In this document: positions 17,813 to 28,078 of the stretch, one piece after another | Layout of the letters: the number at the start of each line of letters is the position of its first letter | How positions within the stretch are numbered: the first letter of the stretch is position 1 | From: CAVZLD01 sp963776055 | GTDB taxonomy: Bacteria; Planctomycetota; Planctomycetia; Pirellulales; Pirellulaceae | Length of the DNA stretch: 64,000 bases | Direction of reading: 5' to 3' | Assembly (NCBI GenBank): GCA_963776055.1 | Contig: CAVZLD010000003.1 | Span: 265,161-329,160 of the forward strand | The notes under the pieces: generated by a model | Told to the model about the DNA's origin: nothing | Databases searched by the model: none | What the model saw: only the letters and a program-made list of their open reading frames with translations | Translations under genes and position numbers: made by a program

Positions 17813-20800
17813 ATGAGCGATTCCGACAAGGACCGTCCTCCCCATCCTCCCACGCCGGCGCCTGACGGGATCGACAGCGGCGATCAGACCGTCGAGCTGG
17901 ACCTGGCGTCCGTGCAAGTCGGCGAGACGATCGGTCCCTACCGTTTGATTCGGCAGATTGGTGAGGGCGGAATGGGGGTGGTTTACGAGGCGGTCCAGGA
18001 GGAGCCGATCTGCCGTCGCGTGGCGCTGAAGATTGTGAAGCCAGGGCAGAATAGCGAACGTGTGATGGCACGTTTCGAGGCGGAACGAAATGCGCGATCG
18101 CGCTGATGGACCATCCGAATATCGCGCAGGTGCTGGACGCCGGCCTGGCAAACCGAAGACGACCGTATTTTGTGATGGAGTTGGTGCGGGGGCTTTCCAT
18201 CACGGAATATTGCGATGCCCAGCGGATGGGGGTCCGCCAACGCGCACGCCTGCTGGTGACAGTTTGTCGCGCCGTGCAGCATGCGCATCAGAAAGGAATC
18301 ATTCACCGGGATATCAAGCCCAGCAATGTGATTGTTGGGGATTCCGAATCCGGTCCCTTTCCCAAGGTCATCGATTTTGGCGTGGCGAAGGCAGTCGACG
18401 CGCACGAGCTGCACGACACGGGAGTGACGCTGGATGGGCATCCGGTGGGGACTCCCCTGTATATGAGTCCCGAACAGGCGCGACTCGACAACTCCGATGT
18501 CGATACGCGCACCGATATCTATTCTCTCGGTGTGCTGTTCTACGAACTCATGACCGGGTCAACGCCGATCGAGAGTTCGCGGCTCAAAGAGATGGATCTG
18601 CACGATCTACGCCGGGTGATTCGTAAGGAAGAAGTACCGTCACCCAGTGCACGGCTGCAAGGCCTCGGGGATCAATTGCCGCAGGTGGCGAAAGATCGCC
18701 GGACGGATCCCCGCAGTCTGATTCAAAGTGTGCGAGGCGACTTGGATCGGATCGTCGGCAAAGCCATGGCGAAAGACCGTGCCGAGCGATATCCAACGGC
18801 CAACGGACTTGCGCGAGATATTGAACGATACCTGGATCATTTGCCGATTGAGGCGTCTCCCCCATCGACCTGGTATCGCTTGCAGCGGTTCGCCCGTCGG
18901 AATCGCGCGTTTTTTGCAGCCGGACTGCTCGTTGCCAGTACGCTGTTGGTGTCTTCTCTGGTCAGCCTCTGGCAGGTGTACCAGAAGACGGTGGCTTTGC
19001 ATTTGGCCGAGGTATCGACCGCGCGGCTGTCAGAACTGCTGTACGTCGCGGACATGCGAGTCGCGTCGGATGCCTGGAAAGACGCCGATTCGGCGCGCTT
19101 GTCGGGTCTGTTGCAACGACATCAACCGATCGAGGGAGAGATCGACCATCGACATTTCGAATGGTACTTTCTATCGGCGATGGTGCATCGAGAAAGCCTC
19201 AAGATCGGCGAGGCACAAGATGACATCGAAGCGATTCGATTTTCGCCGGATCGTCGATGGCTCGCTGTCGCGGCTCGTGATGGAAAGATCCGCATCTGCG
19301 ATCCGCGGTCCTACAAGCTGCGGGCCACGTTGGACGCGGGGGAGGAAGCTGTCAATGACGTCATGTTCACGCCAGACAGCCAGCAATTGATTGCGGCCGG
19401 AGACAATGGGGCCCTGCACCGCTGGGATTTGGCGACCGGTGTTTCATGGCAGAAACCGATTCCAGCGCACCAGGGTCACGTTCACGCGCTGGCCTTTGAC
19501 TTTCGGCGGAATCGACTGATCTCTGCGGGCGACGATGGACGGATCTGCCTCTGGGATCTCCCGCTGGGGCAGTGTTCCGCGGAACTGCTGGGCCACACCC
19601 GCGAGATCGAATCGCTACAAGTGTCGCCGGACGGCCGACTGCTGGCGTCGGCTTCCAGTGACGGGACGATCCGGCTGTGGAACTTGGCCACCGGACAACT
19701 TCAGCGGCCACCGATTTCTCACGGGCCTTCGCGAGTCCTCTGCGTGGCCTTTTCTCAGGACGGGGAATTGGTGGCGGCGGGGGATGTGGTGGGGCGCGTC
19801 AAGGTCTATCCGGTACATGGGAATCAACCCGCGATCGTCTACAAACAGCTGGACGGCGTGGAGTGCATTACCTTTCTGCCAGGCGATCAATGGCTGGCCA
19901 CGGGCGATCGGGGAGGATCGATTCAGTTTTGGCCAGTCGCCGATCAGGATTCCTCACTCAAGACAGATCCGCATGGTCATGATACGAATCCGCGTTGGCA
20001 AGCCTGCAAGAACCGTGTCACCGGCCTGGCTTTGACACCGGGTGGCAAGAACCTGATCTCTGGCAGTCGCGACGGCGAAATCCGGCGATGGTCCGCCCAA
20101 CTGAAAACACATCGTTGGTCGATCGGCGGAGAGGGAAAGTCGATCGACGACTTTGCATGCGTGGGATCACGCCGACAGATTGTGGTTGCCGGTGCGAAGG
20201 GCTTGGAGCTTTGGGATCTGGACCTGCGCAAACCGATTGCGCGGTGGGCGGAAGAAGAAGGTCCGTGGAATGTGTTGGCCGTTAGCCCGCAACGCGAAGT
20301 GATTGTCGCGGGCAACGAACGAGGGCAACTCGTCGCTTGGCAATGGGACGCGCTGCAGCCGATCCATCGGTGGGAATCGGCCGACGCCGTTGCTTGGCAC
20401 CGAATCGTCTTCGGGCCGAATGGCCGGTGCTTCGCGACAACCGCCTGGGACAAACTGCCCGAAGTCCGCGTGTTCGACTTGGATCAGCCGGGGCAAACGT
20501 GGCGCGTGCCCGCGATCCAGTCGAAGTGCGCTGCGTTCCATCCAGATGGCAATCGAATGGCCGTTGCCTGGCAAGATGACGGGCTGTTGTACAATTGGCG
20601 AACCGAACGGCAGCTCGGCGTGCTTCGAGGACATTCCAGCACACTCAGTGATCTGGCGTTCAGTCCCGACGGTAGTACGTTGGCCACCGTGGGTCACGAT
20701 CGAAAGCTGCGTCTGTGGGAAACAGCCACGGGCAAGCAGCGAGAAGTCGTTGTGGCACACCGCGATTGGGTCCGATCTGTCGCGTTCGCCCCCGATGGCT

Positions 20801-21009
20801 GGTCACTCGTCACCGCGGGGGATGATTGCGTCGTGAGGATCTGGCACGCGGCCACCGCGCAGTTGTTGATGGAACTGCCCGATGAGGGGCACTATATCAC
20901 CAAAGCTCGATTCACAGCGGATGGTCGCAGTGTCATGGGCCTCACCAGCGATCACCGCCTGGTGATCTACGATTCGCTCCTCCGTCGGCCCTCCGCCGGC
21001 GTACGCTAG
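17813..21009 (+). CDS. Ser/Thr protein kinase with WD40 propeller (frameshifted)
   Basis: About 1065 residues. The kinase domain shows the Gly loop GEGGMGVVYEA (residues 50-60), VALKIVK, HRDIKPSN, DFGVAK, a GTPLYMSPEQA activation segment and DIYSLGVLFYELMTG. A single membrane helix (FFAAGLLVASTLLVSSLVSL) follows, so the kinase is cytoplasmic and the C-terminal half is periplasmic. That half carries about a dozen WD40-type repeats (LAFSPDGSTLATVGHDRKLRLWE is one). The frame breaks near 18091 in TGCGCGATCGCG; one base joins FEAERNA to ALMDHPNIAQVLDAG. The target is unknown. There is no adjacent sigma factor, unlike the two kinases further on. Confidence 0.9.
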
Positions 21010-21057
21010 CGCGAGTATTTCACCAGCCGATTGCCCGCTCGCGATGGAAACCGGTAG

Positions 21058-22407
21058 ATGACGGCCGAAGAAAAGCGGCAGGAACATGAGATCATTGAGC
21101 AGGCACTCAAGGTGGCCTGCCAGACGACGATGCTGCGCGTGGACGGTGGCCTGCGGCACGAAGCGGGGGGGCTACTGCCTGATCGATTCGACCGCCAACC
21201 GGCGCTGATTGTCGCCGATGCGAACACGTTCGAGGTGGCCGGCCGCGATGTTGTCGACAGCTTCCGAGCGGCACGTCAGCCATGCGTGGAACCTTTCGTC
21301 TTTGAACAAGAACATCTTCGGGCGGAGTACGCCCATGTCGAGACGATCGAACGAGTGCTCGCGGATTCTGATGCGACCGCAATTGCGGTAGGTTCCGGCA
21401 CAATCAACGACCTGACGAAGCTTGCTTCGCACAATCTGGGACGGCCGTACGCTGTGGTGGCGACCGCGGCGTCGATGGACGGTTACGCGGCGTTTGGTGC
21501 ATCCATCGTTCGGAACGGATTTAAGAAAACGATTGATTGTCGTGCACCGGTGGCGATCCTCGCTGATCTGGACGTGATTCAGGCGGCGCCGCCGAAGATG
21601 AGTGCCTCGGGATATGCCGATCTGCTGGCGAAAAACGTCGCCGGTGCCGACTGGCTGATCGCCGACGCCCTGGGCGTCGACTCGATGGACGAGACAGCGT
21701 GGGAGATGATTCACGGTCGACTGCACGAGTGGGTCGGCGATCCGGAAGGCGTAAGACACGGCGACCCGCGAGCTCTTCGGTCGCTGGTGATCGGATTGAT
21801 GCTCAGTGGCTTCGCAATGCAGCACACTCGGACGAGCCGGCCCGCCTCCGGAGCCGAACACCAGTTCAGCCATCTCTGGGATATGCAACGTTCTCGCCAT
21901 CATGCTCATGATCCTTCTCACGGGTTTCAAGTCGGCATTGGCACACTCGCTTCCGCGTCATTCTATGAAGCGTTGTTGCGGCACAACCTCGAAGATTTCG
22001 AGGTGGAGCAAGGGGCTTTGGCGTGGCCCGATATCTCCACGGTGGAGGCAGAAATCCGTGGGCGATTCCCACGCGAATGTCTAGCGCGAAAGGCGCTGGA
22101 AGAAACGCGGGCGAAACATCTTTCGTCAGCGCAATTACGTGATCAACTCGCTCGCCTGCGTCGCATGGGGCCTTCGCTTACCGCTCGCCTGCGAGCGCAC
22201 TTGCTCCCATGCGTCGAAACCAGAGATCGTCTGGATGCGGCCGGTTGTCCGGTGGAATCGCCGCAGATTGGGATCTCGCGGCAGCGTCTGCGTGCCAGTT
22301 ACCGGGAAGCGTATTTCATTCGCCGTCGTTTCACCGTGCTTGATCTGGCGATGCGCTCGGGACAGTTCGATTCGACACTGCAGTTGCTGTTCCCCGATGA
22401 GGTATGA
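21058..22407 (+). CDS. sn-glycerol-1-phosphate dehydrogenase homologue (EgsA/AraM)
   Basis: 449-residue cytoplasmic protein of the iron-alcohol-dehydrogenase/dehydroquinate-synthase superfamily. Motifs match the G1P dehydrogenase branch: AIAVGSGTINDLTKLAS (dinucleotide loop), VATAASMDGYAAFGASIV, MSASGYADLLAKNVAGADW (metal Asp), ASGAEHQFSHLWDM and SHGFQVGIGTL (metal His residues). The enzyme reduces dihydroxyacetone phosphate to sn-glycerol-1-phosphate. That is the archaeal lipid backbone; in Bacillus the homologue AraM feeds a heptaprenylglyceryl lipid. The usual partner, a PcrB/GGGP synthase, is not in the window. The gene begins 49 bases after the kinase gene and may be in its operon. Confidence 0.82.
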   Translation: MTAEEKRQEHEIIEQALKVACQTTMLRVDGGLRHEAGGLLPDRFDRQPALIVADANTFEVAGRDVVDSFRAARQPCVEPFVFEQEHLRAEYAHVETIERVLADSDATAIAVGSGTINDLTKLASHNLGRPYAVVATAASMDGYAAFGASIVRNGFKKTIDCRAPVAILADLDVIQAAPPKMSASGYADLLAKNVAGADWLIADALGVDSMDETAWEMIHGRLHEWVGDPEGVRHGDPRALRSLVIGLMLSGFAMQHTRTSRPASGAEHQFSHLWDMQRSRHHAHDPSHGFQVGIGTLASASFYEALLRHNLEDFEVEQGALAWPDISTVEAEIRGRFPRECLARKALEETRAKHLSSAQLRDQLARLRRMGPSLTARLRAHLLPCVETRDRLDAAGCPVESPQIGISRQRLRASYREAYFIRRRFTVLDLAMRSGQFDSTLQLLFPDEV

Positions 22408-22484
22408 GTGATCAGCAGGCGAGGATTATTCTTTTACAGTAATTTTGTCGACGGTCGGATGTGAATTGATTCTGTTTCGCGCCA

Positions 22485-22505
22485 GGCGGCCAACGGCTGG
22501 CCGCC
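22485..22505. terminator. GC-rich hairpin after the G1P dehydrogenase gene
   Basis: Perfect 8-base arms GGCGGCCA and TGGCCGCC around a 5-base loop, 78 bases after the stop. There is no T-tract, so its role as a terminator is uncertain. The rest of 22408-22711 shows no gene. Confidence 0.4.
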
Positions 22506-22711
22506 ATCGGTCAACGCCCGCACGATGCGTGGCGACATGTCCTCCTGCGGAATATGTAGAAAACCCCGCGAATTCTTTCCAAATAGAATTCCCTGTCCGT
22601 CGAAGACTTGTCGTACACACTCCGATGTGCTCTCGGTGTGCCTTGTGGTTCAATCGCGACTGAGCCGAATTCCCCACCAATTCCACTCAATACGCGAGAG
22701 GAAGATCAATC

Positions 22712-22933
22712 ATGTTCGCTGCCTTTGTTCCGGGAATTCTCGAGTTGATGATCATTGCCTGCATCTTGGGTATTCCGCTATTGGCTGTGGTGGTCATCCT
22801 GGCGGTGAATCGTCAATCGCGGGCGAATTATACCCAGAACCCGAACCTGCGCCCTTGTCCCGATTGTGGTCGCTATGTTTCAGTTCGAGCCAGCACGTGT
22901 CCCGGTTGCGGGGCGCCACTGCAAGTGAATTAA
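22712..22933 (+). CDS. Small membrane protein with C-terminal zinc ribbon
   Basis: 73 residues. The N-terminal 35 are one long or two short hydrophobic helices (LMIIACILGIPLLAVVVILAV). The C-terminus is a compact zinc ribbon, CPDCGRYVSVRASTCPGCG, in the cytoplasm or at the membrane face. The ribosome-binding site GAGAGGAAG lies just upstream of the ATG at 22712. Function unknown. It converges with the LamG gene, with 13 bases between stops. Confidence 0.8.
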   Translation: MFAAFVPGILELMIIACILGIPLLAVVVILAVNRQSRANYTQNPNLRPCPDCGRYVSVRASTCPGCGAPLQVN

Positions 22934-22946
22934 TTCACGAGCTTGT

Positions 22947-24893
22947 TCATGCAACGCGCGTGCCCCGGCGATAGCCCAGGCAGGCGAGAGACGCAAGCAG
23001 CGCGAGGATCCAGGTAGCAGGCTCGGGCACGGCCATGACTTCACCGCCGTACGGTCCAGTTTCATAACCACCATCGGTAAACGCGGCCACGAAGTCACTG
23101 GTGTCGAACAGTAGGTCGCCATTCCAGTCTCCCTCGTTCCACAACGCGGCCTGGCCGGTTTCATATTTGCCAGCGGTAAAAACTTCCACGAAGTCACCGC
23201 TGTCAAATAGGCCGTCCAGATTCGCGTCCCCAACATAGACTTCTTTCAAGGTATGCAGCCACTCGATTCGGTCGCCCTCGAAGTCCACGACGCCATCCTG
23301 GTTGAGGTCATAGGTCAGATCCTGTGTGGCAATCCCGACCGAAGCCTGCAAGTCCAGGTCTTCCGCGTCGAGCACACCATTTCCGTTGTAGTCGCCTGGA
23401 ATGCCGAGATAGGCTTGCACCCCATTGACCATGATGCTTGCAATTTGATCCTGGGTGAGTGCCTCGTCGAAAATTCCCACGTCGTCAATACTTCCGTCAA
23501 AGCGATATTGCGTGCCCAGATCACCACCACCGCCGATGTGCAGACCTTCCACGAGGTTGGCGAAATACCCTGCCCCGAGGCCATCGTCCGAGGTGGGTTC
23601 TCCGTTCACCCACAGCACTTTTTCGTTTGAATCAGCGTCATAGCTGATGGCGAGATGCGTCCAGACTTCCGGTTCTACCGGTGGGCCGTCCAGAACGTCC
23701 CATCCGCCGGCCCCCGTCCAGAACTGCCATGTTCCGCTGGGAGCACTGTAGAGAACGTATCCGTTCAGCGCGGGAGCGTCGTCGCGACTGGTAATCACGG
23801 ATTGGTGACCATTCGCCGCCGTCTCCGGACGCGCCCACACCGTGACGGTGAAGCTTTCTTCCGGGTTCAAGGGTTCTTCGTAGGGAACGTCGATCGAAGA
23901 GACTCCCGTGGTGCGCCAGGAAGTTCCCGTCTTCGTTGTCGCGCCTTCCACACCGAATGCATAGTTCGGGGGGGCCGTGGATCCAGGATGTTCACCGGCC
24001 ACGGAATCGAGAACCGAGTCCGGGCCCGTCGTGCCCGCCGGGTCATCCAGTTTCCAGTTGGCGATCTGATCCACCGGGAAGGAGGCCGCGCCGTCGGTCA
24101 TGATTTGTGCAATGGCCGGCTCATCGAGGACTACGCCCCAGAGGCCCACATCGTCGATCGTTCCCCCAAAACGATATTGCGTCCCGAAATCGCCACCGCC
24201 GCCGATATGCAGGTCACGAGATTGATTCAGCGAGTAGAGGCCGACGTCTTCCATCCATAACTCACCATCGATGTACAACGACTTGACTTCCTCATCGGCA
24301 TCGTAAGTGATCGCTAAGTGTTGCCATTCATCGACAAACACGTCGGGGCCTTGCAAGACGTCCCACGCACCACCGGCGTCGGCGGTGAGGCCGACGCCCG
24401 TCCAGAATTCCCACCGGCTATTGATGTTGTAGAGGACAAATCCCCCCGTCTCGACGCCCGGTCCCAGATCCTCGCGGTTGGTGACGACCGAATAAGGTGC
24501 ACCATCCGCCACGGTTGGCTTGGCCCAGGCCGTCAGCGTGAAGTTGTCGGGGTTGAGGTTGGGACTGTACGCCACATCAATGCTTGTGCCGACCACGTCC
24601 AGCGCCGTTCCCGTGGCCGGATTGGCACCGGCGATACCGAATGTCGGCACACCGGGATCCGTGGGCGTGCCGTTGAAACCTCCAATTACGTCGGCAACCG
24701 AATCGGGACCGATCGTTCCCGGCGCGTCATCCAGAGGATAGTGAGCCACCAAGTCGGCCCGACCGCTGGAGCACAGCATCAGCACGACCAGCCAAGCGGC
24801 GCATCGTACACCGACGTGCCAATGTCGCCGTCGAGTCGCCGAGGACGAAGAATCTCTCAACAAAGCCCTGGATCCAATCTTGCAGCGCGACAT
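22947..24893 (-). CDS. Secreted protein: two LamG domains, dockerin module, PEP-CTERM
   Basis: About 648 residues. The start at 24893 has AGAGGAGAGG upstream; the frame extends further but without support. A signal peptide (WLVVLMLCSSGRA) is followed by two concanavalin-like LamG domains of similar sequence: HYPLDDAPGTIGPDSV with LHIGGGGDFGTQYRFGGTIDDVGLW, then WKLDDPAGTTGPDSV with LHIGGGGDLGTQYRFDGSIDDVGIF. Dockerin-like calcium loops follow (GDYNGNGVLDAEDLD, GDANLDGLFDSGDFVEVF, GDWNGDLLFDTSDFVAAF). The end is VPEPATWILALLASLACLGYRRG, an exosortase tail. LamG domains usually bind glycans or proteins, so surface adhesion or carbohydrate capture is plausible. Confidence 0.9.
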   Translation of the reverse strand: MSRCKIGSRALLRDSSSSATRRRHWHVGVRCAAWLVVLMLCSSGRADLVAHYPLDDAPGTIGPDSVADVIGGFNGTPTDPGVPTFGIAGANPATGTALDVVGTSIDVAYSPNLNPDNFTLTAWAKPTVADGAPYSVVTNREDLGPGVETGGFVLYNINSRWEFWTGVGLTADAGGAWDVLQGPDVFVDEWQHLAITYDADEEVKSLYIDGELWMEDVGLYSLNQSRDLHIGGGGDFGTQYRFGGTIDDVGLWGVVLDEPAIAQIMTDGAASFPVDQIANWKLDDPAGTTGPDSVLDSVAGEHPGSTAPPNYAFGVEGATTKTGTSWRTTGVSSIDVPYEEPLNPEESFTVTVWARPETAANGHQSVITSRDDAPALNGYVLYSAPSGTWQFWTGAGGWDVLDGPPVEPEVWTHLAISYDADSNEKVLWVNGEPTSDDGLGAGYFANLVEGLHIGGGGDLGTQYRFDGSIDDVGIFDEALTQDQIASIMVNGVQAYLGIPGDYNGNGVLDAEDLDLQASVGIATQDLTYDLNQDGVVDFEGDRIEWLHTLKEVYVGDANLDGLFDSGDFVEVFTAGKYETGQAALWNEGDWNGDLLFDTSDFVAAFTDGGYETGPYGGEVMAVPEPATWILALLASLACLGYRRGTRVA

Positions 24894-25351
24894 TCGAATG
24901 TCCTCTCCTCTGGTGAATTCGGTGCTCGTCTCGGCCCGACAAACCAAGATCAGGATCAGCCGCTGGCGATGCAATCCAGCATCAGTAGGGTCCGATTCCT
25001 GAACGCCGCGATTATAGCCGGACGGCCAGCCAGCGACCACTAAATCTCCGCATGGCTTCATCCGCGGCCAATCGATTCATGAGCCCCCCTGTTGGGGTCC
25101 GAGTGAGTCCAACGCGGCAAAACTCTCGCGGAGCTGGCGTTGGATGGGAATCGACGAGACCGCCTGCTGGCAAACGAAGCACCAGTCACCGGTCAAGAAC
25201 TTGACCTTGACGCACGACTTTCGACCGCACTACGATCTCCGCCCGTCGGTAAGCCGCCGCTCGGATCGTCCGGACGGAATCGTGCTGTGTCGCAGTCGTG
25301 TCGTGCGCCCGATTGGGCTGGTTGCGAACCCTTTCCGGTAACGAATCGCAT
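24894..25351. other. Intergenic between divergent genes, no gene recognised
   Basis: Holds the upstream regions of the LamG protein gene (minus) and the PAP2 lipoprotein gene (plus). Short open frames on both strands lack ribosome-binding sites or family motifs. No clear repeat is seen. Confidence 0.45.
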
Positions 25352-26494
25352 ATGCAGACGCGTTCGCTTGCCTTCCTGGGGCTGTTGCTCGCTGGTGCTG
25401 TGAGCGGTTGCGCCAGCAATCAAATGACTCTGGTTGCAAGGAAAGGGAAAACGGCGGCGCGGCGACGGGACGTTCAACTCTGGCAGGAAAGACACCCCCG
25501 CGTGAACGCCCCGGAACCGGTCAAGCGACTGCCCGCGGTTTCTACGGAAGCTGTTCTCCCACCTTCCCAGGACAGTGCGCCGTTGACGGACCTGGGGCCG
25601 GCTTTCGATCATCGGACAGTGTCTTCTCTCGAGCCGGATATTCAACTGGCGAGTGCGCGATTCGACGGGAGGGGAACATTCTCTGCATCACCCGCAACCG
25701 ATTCCAAGCTCTTTTACGAGATGCCGGATTTGACTCGCCTCCCTCCGACCGATGGCGGCGACGCGACGCTGTTGGACGAGGTCACCAACCGTTGGTCGTT
25801 GATTCGTACGGATCATACCGAGTTCTATTCTTTGTCCCGTCTTACGACGACGTTCGCCGGTGTGGGTGTTGGGGCGCTGATGGCCAACACGCCATTCGAC
25901 GAAAGTGTTCTGCACGATGTCTATGCGGAGAACGTCGTCCTTGCGCCAACTCACGAGTTTGTTGAGCGACTGCATCAGCCCAAGATCCTGGGCGACGGCC
26001 GGTATACGATTCCACTGTTTGTGGTGACCGCACTTTCCGAGCCGCTCCTGGATGATTTGCCCTACGGTTCGGCGGTCGCCGAATGGGGTGAGCGGTCGTT
26101 GCGGACATTGCTGGTCGGCGGGCCGCCGATGCTGGGTCTGCAATACCTGACCGGTGGATCGCGTCCGGGAGAGACCTCTCACGAATCCAAGTGGACTCCG
26201 CTACAGGACAACAACGGTGTCAGCGGGCATAGTTTTATGGGGGCAATTCCGTTCCTGTCCGCCGCCAAAATGACCGACAATCGCTGGCTCAAGGCAGGCT
26301 GCTACACCGTCTCGGTGCTGCCCGCGATTTCACGAATCAACGACGATGACCATTACCCATCCCAAGCCTTTCTGGGTTGGTGGCTGGCCCTCGCGGCCGC
26401 CAGCGCCGTCGATCGGTCGCAGGCCTTGCATGTCCCGGACAACATTCATCTACTGCCCCAAGCCGATGGATTGGATGTGGTCATTGAGTATTGA
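25352..26494 (+). CDS. PAP2-superfamily phosphatase, lipoprotein
   Basis: About 380 residues. The ATG at 25352 opens a signal peptide ending AVSGC, a lipobox; a longer frame from 25298 has no better start. The C-terminal half holds PAP2 acid-phosphatase motifs: GVSGHSFMG (motif 2) and SRINDDDHYPSQ (motif 3, where the usual final Asp is Gln). The first motif (KxxxxxxRP) is only weakly visible near SRPGETSHESKW. Members dephosphorylate lipid phosphates or act as haloperoxidases at the envelope. The changed motif 3 leaves activity in doubt. Confidence 0.75.
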   Translation: MQTRSLAFLGLLLAGAVSGCASNQMTLVARKGKTAARRRDVQLWQERHPRVNAPEPVKRLPAVSTEAVLPPSQDSAPLTDLGPAFDHRTVSSLEPDIQLASARFDGRGTFSASPATDSKLFYEMPDLTRLPPTDGGDATLLDEVTNRWSLIRTDHTEFYSLSRLTTTFAGVGVGALMANTPFDESVLHDVYAENVVLAPTHEFVERLHQPKILGDGRYTIPLFVVTALSEPLLDDLPYGSAVAEWGERSLRTLLVGGPPMLGLQYLTGGSRPGETSHESKWTPLQDNNGVSGHSFMGAIPFLSAAKMTDNRWLKAGCYTVSVLPAISRINDDDHYPSQAFLGWWLALAAASAVDRSQALHVPDNIHLLPQADGLDVVIEY

Positions 26495-26589
26495 GCAGAA
26501 TGCTCATCGAGTCTTGAACAGAAAAGGGCACGGGAAGGAACGGCACTCGGATGGAGTGGAGTCCAGCGGCAGGAATTGTGCCCTGGCAT

Positions 26590-26774
26590 CGAAGAGACTG
26601 CCTTGTTGCCGCAAACAACCCAAGCGCCAGCGAAGGGGTCCGGCGGCAGGCATCGAAGAGATTCCCTTGTTGCCGCAAACAACCCGAAGCGCCAGCGAAG
26701 GGGTCCGGCGGCAGGCATTGAAGAGATTCCCTTGTTGCCGCAAACAACCCGAAGCGCCAGCGAAGGGGTCCGGC
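26590..26774. repeat. 65-bp tandem repeat, three copies
   Basis: Three near-identical units of 64-65 bases contain TTGTTGCCGCAAACAACCC, GAAGCGCCAGCGAAGGGGTC and CGGCGGCAGGCAT. TTGTTGCC occurs at 26603, 26667 and 26732. The stretch from 26495 to 27129 has no gene; long frames through the array are by-products of the repeat. Confidence 0.93.
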
Positions 26775-27076
26775 AAGAAACCCTGATCGGCGTCGAAGTC
26801 GGCCAAGAATGCGGCCGGCACTGCAATCTTCTGCACCTCGCCCGATGCACCGCGTCTTGGCAATGGCAGGACAATCCTTGGGGTTCAGCCTGTGCGTGTC
26901 GCATATTCATGCAGCCTTCGTGGCGATCGATGTTTCTTCCAAGCAGAAAGGGCGACGAGACGCTACAGGGAAGTGCTGCGCCGGACGGCCTGCCGGATGA
27001 CTTCTCGTCGGGTGAAAGGAAGACCGCTCGGCTGACCTGTTGGGCCCCCTTCGCAAGATGCACCGCGGATCGCTGC

Positions 27077-27105
27077 GCGGACCCCTTCGCTGGCGCTTTC
27101 GGGTT
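27077..27105. repeat. Inverted partial copy of the 65-bp repeat core
   Basis: Reads GCGCGGACCCCTTCGCTGGC and on to GGGTT, the reverse complement of the AACCCGAAGCGCCAGCGAAG core of the upstream array with one extra base. It lies just downstream of the stop of the minus-strand peptidase gene. Together with the array it suggests a mobile or folding intergenic repeat. Confidence 0.8.
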
Positions 27106-27129
27106 CTGGGCGTGAATGGGGCGAGTGCG

Positions 27130-27873
27130 TTAGGAGCCCCAGATTTCTTCGAGCAGGGCGTGCAGCGGGGGGTCGTGCTGCTTCAATTCCGCCCGCACGA
27201 AGGGGTAGAAATCGTTTCGATAGAAGTAGGCTTCCGTCCCTTCGGCAAAGTACTCCTTGTGATCGGTCAGCGCGTAATGCCGAACCTGTTTGCCGGTGTA
27301 CAGCAGAACGCTTTCATAGGAACCGGCCTGTTTCGCCTGCTGGTACACGGCAACGATCTTGGGATTATCGAAACCAAGCACCTGGTCGTGGTAGCCATGT
27401 GCCAGTTCGTGCAGAATTACGGCGGGATGTTTCAGCATCTGATCCCGAGAAAGCAACTCGGCGGCATGCGTGATGTGCACCTTCTTGGCCAGGCGCGGGT
27501 CATGGTTGTGCGATACGAGCCAGTCTTTGCTGGGATGGTACTGCATCGCTCCCAGACGCGAATGCGCGTGTTCGATCCAAATCTCGATCGCCTGCAACTT
27601 TTTCAGTTGCGGCGGCAAGACCAGAATCCGAATGCGTTGCAGGTGATTGGCCAGCATCGCCAAGGCCCGCGTCCCTTCCACCTGGTGCTCGCCCTGCAGT
27701 AACGCCGGTTCGACGTGAACCGTCCAGCCTTCGATGTTCTTGATGGTTGGATCGAATCGTGCGGAGGCAGCAGTCTCTCGTTCAGCAGATGATGCTTGTG
27801 GTTGGTCCTGCGTCAATCCGGGAAGCCCAAGGGCCAGCAGCAAGAACCAAGGCCACAGTTTCGCTCGAGTCAT
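27130..27873 (-). CDS. Secreted HExxH metallopeptidase-like protein
   Basis: About 247 residues. The ATG at 27873 follows GAGGCACAACC and opens a signal peptide (LWPWFLLLALGLPGLTQ). The zinc motif is HELAHGYHD, near residue 150. About 60 residues later EYFAEGTEAYF offers a Glu as a likely third ligand, the gluzincin arrangement seen in anthrax lethal-factor-like catalytic domains. The N-terminal part (LPPQLKKLQAIEIWIEH) resembles the same fold. It should act outside the cytoplasm; the substrate is unknown. Confidence 0.72.
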   Translation of the reverse strand: MTRAKLWPWFLLLALGLPGLTQDQPQASSAERETAASARFDPTIKNIEGWTVHVEPALLQGEHQVEGTRALAMLANHLQRIRILVLPPQLKKLQAIEIWIEHAHSRLGAMQYHPSKDWLVSHNHDPRLAKKVHITHAAELLSRDQMLKHPAVILHELAHGYHDQVLGFDNPKIVAVYQQAKQAGSYESVLLYTGKQVRHYALTDHKEYFAEGTEAYFYRNDFYPFVRAELKQHDPPLHALLEEIWGS

Positions 27874-28078
27874 GGTTGTGCCTCGATCACTTCGCTGAAA
27901 AAAACGGGCGGGAACCTTCTTGGGAACGAACAGGGATATTCTATGCGGCGTTGGATGGTCTACAACAGGTTTCTTCAGTGCCCGACGGCCAACACATACT
28001 GGTTTTTGATCTCGATTGGCTACGATCGCGATCGTCACGAGTTATAACGTTTTCGTGCCAGGCGAGAAGATCTCCGGG

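Noticed and set aside
26446..27115. Frames of 90-205 codons on both strands with repeated CRQQ or LPQTT words
   Set aside because: Products of the 65-bp repeat array; no start signals.
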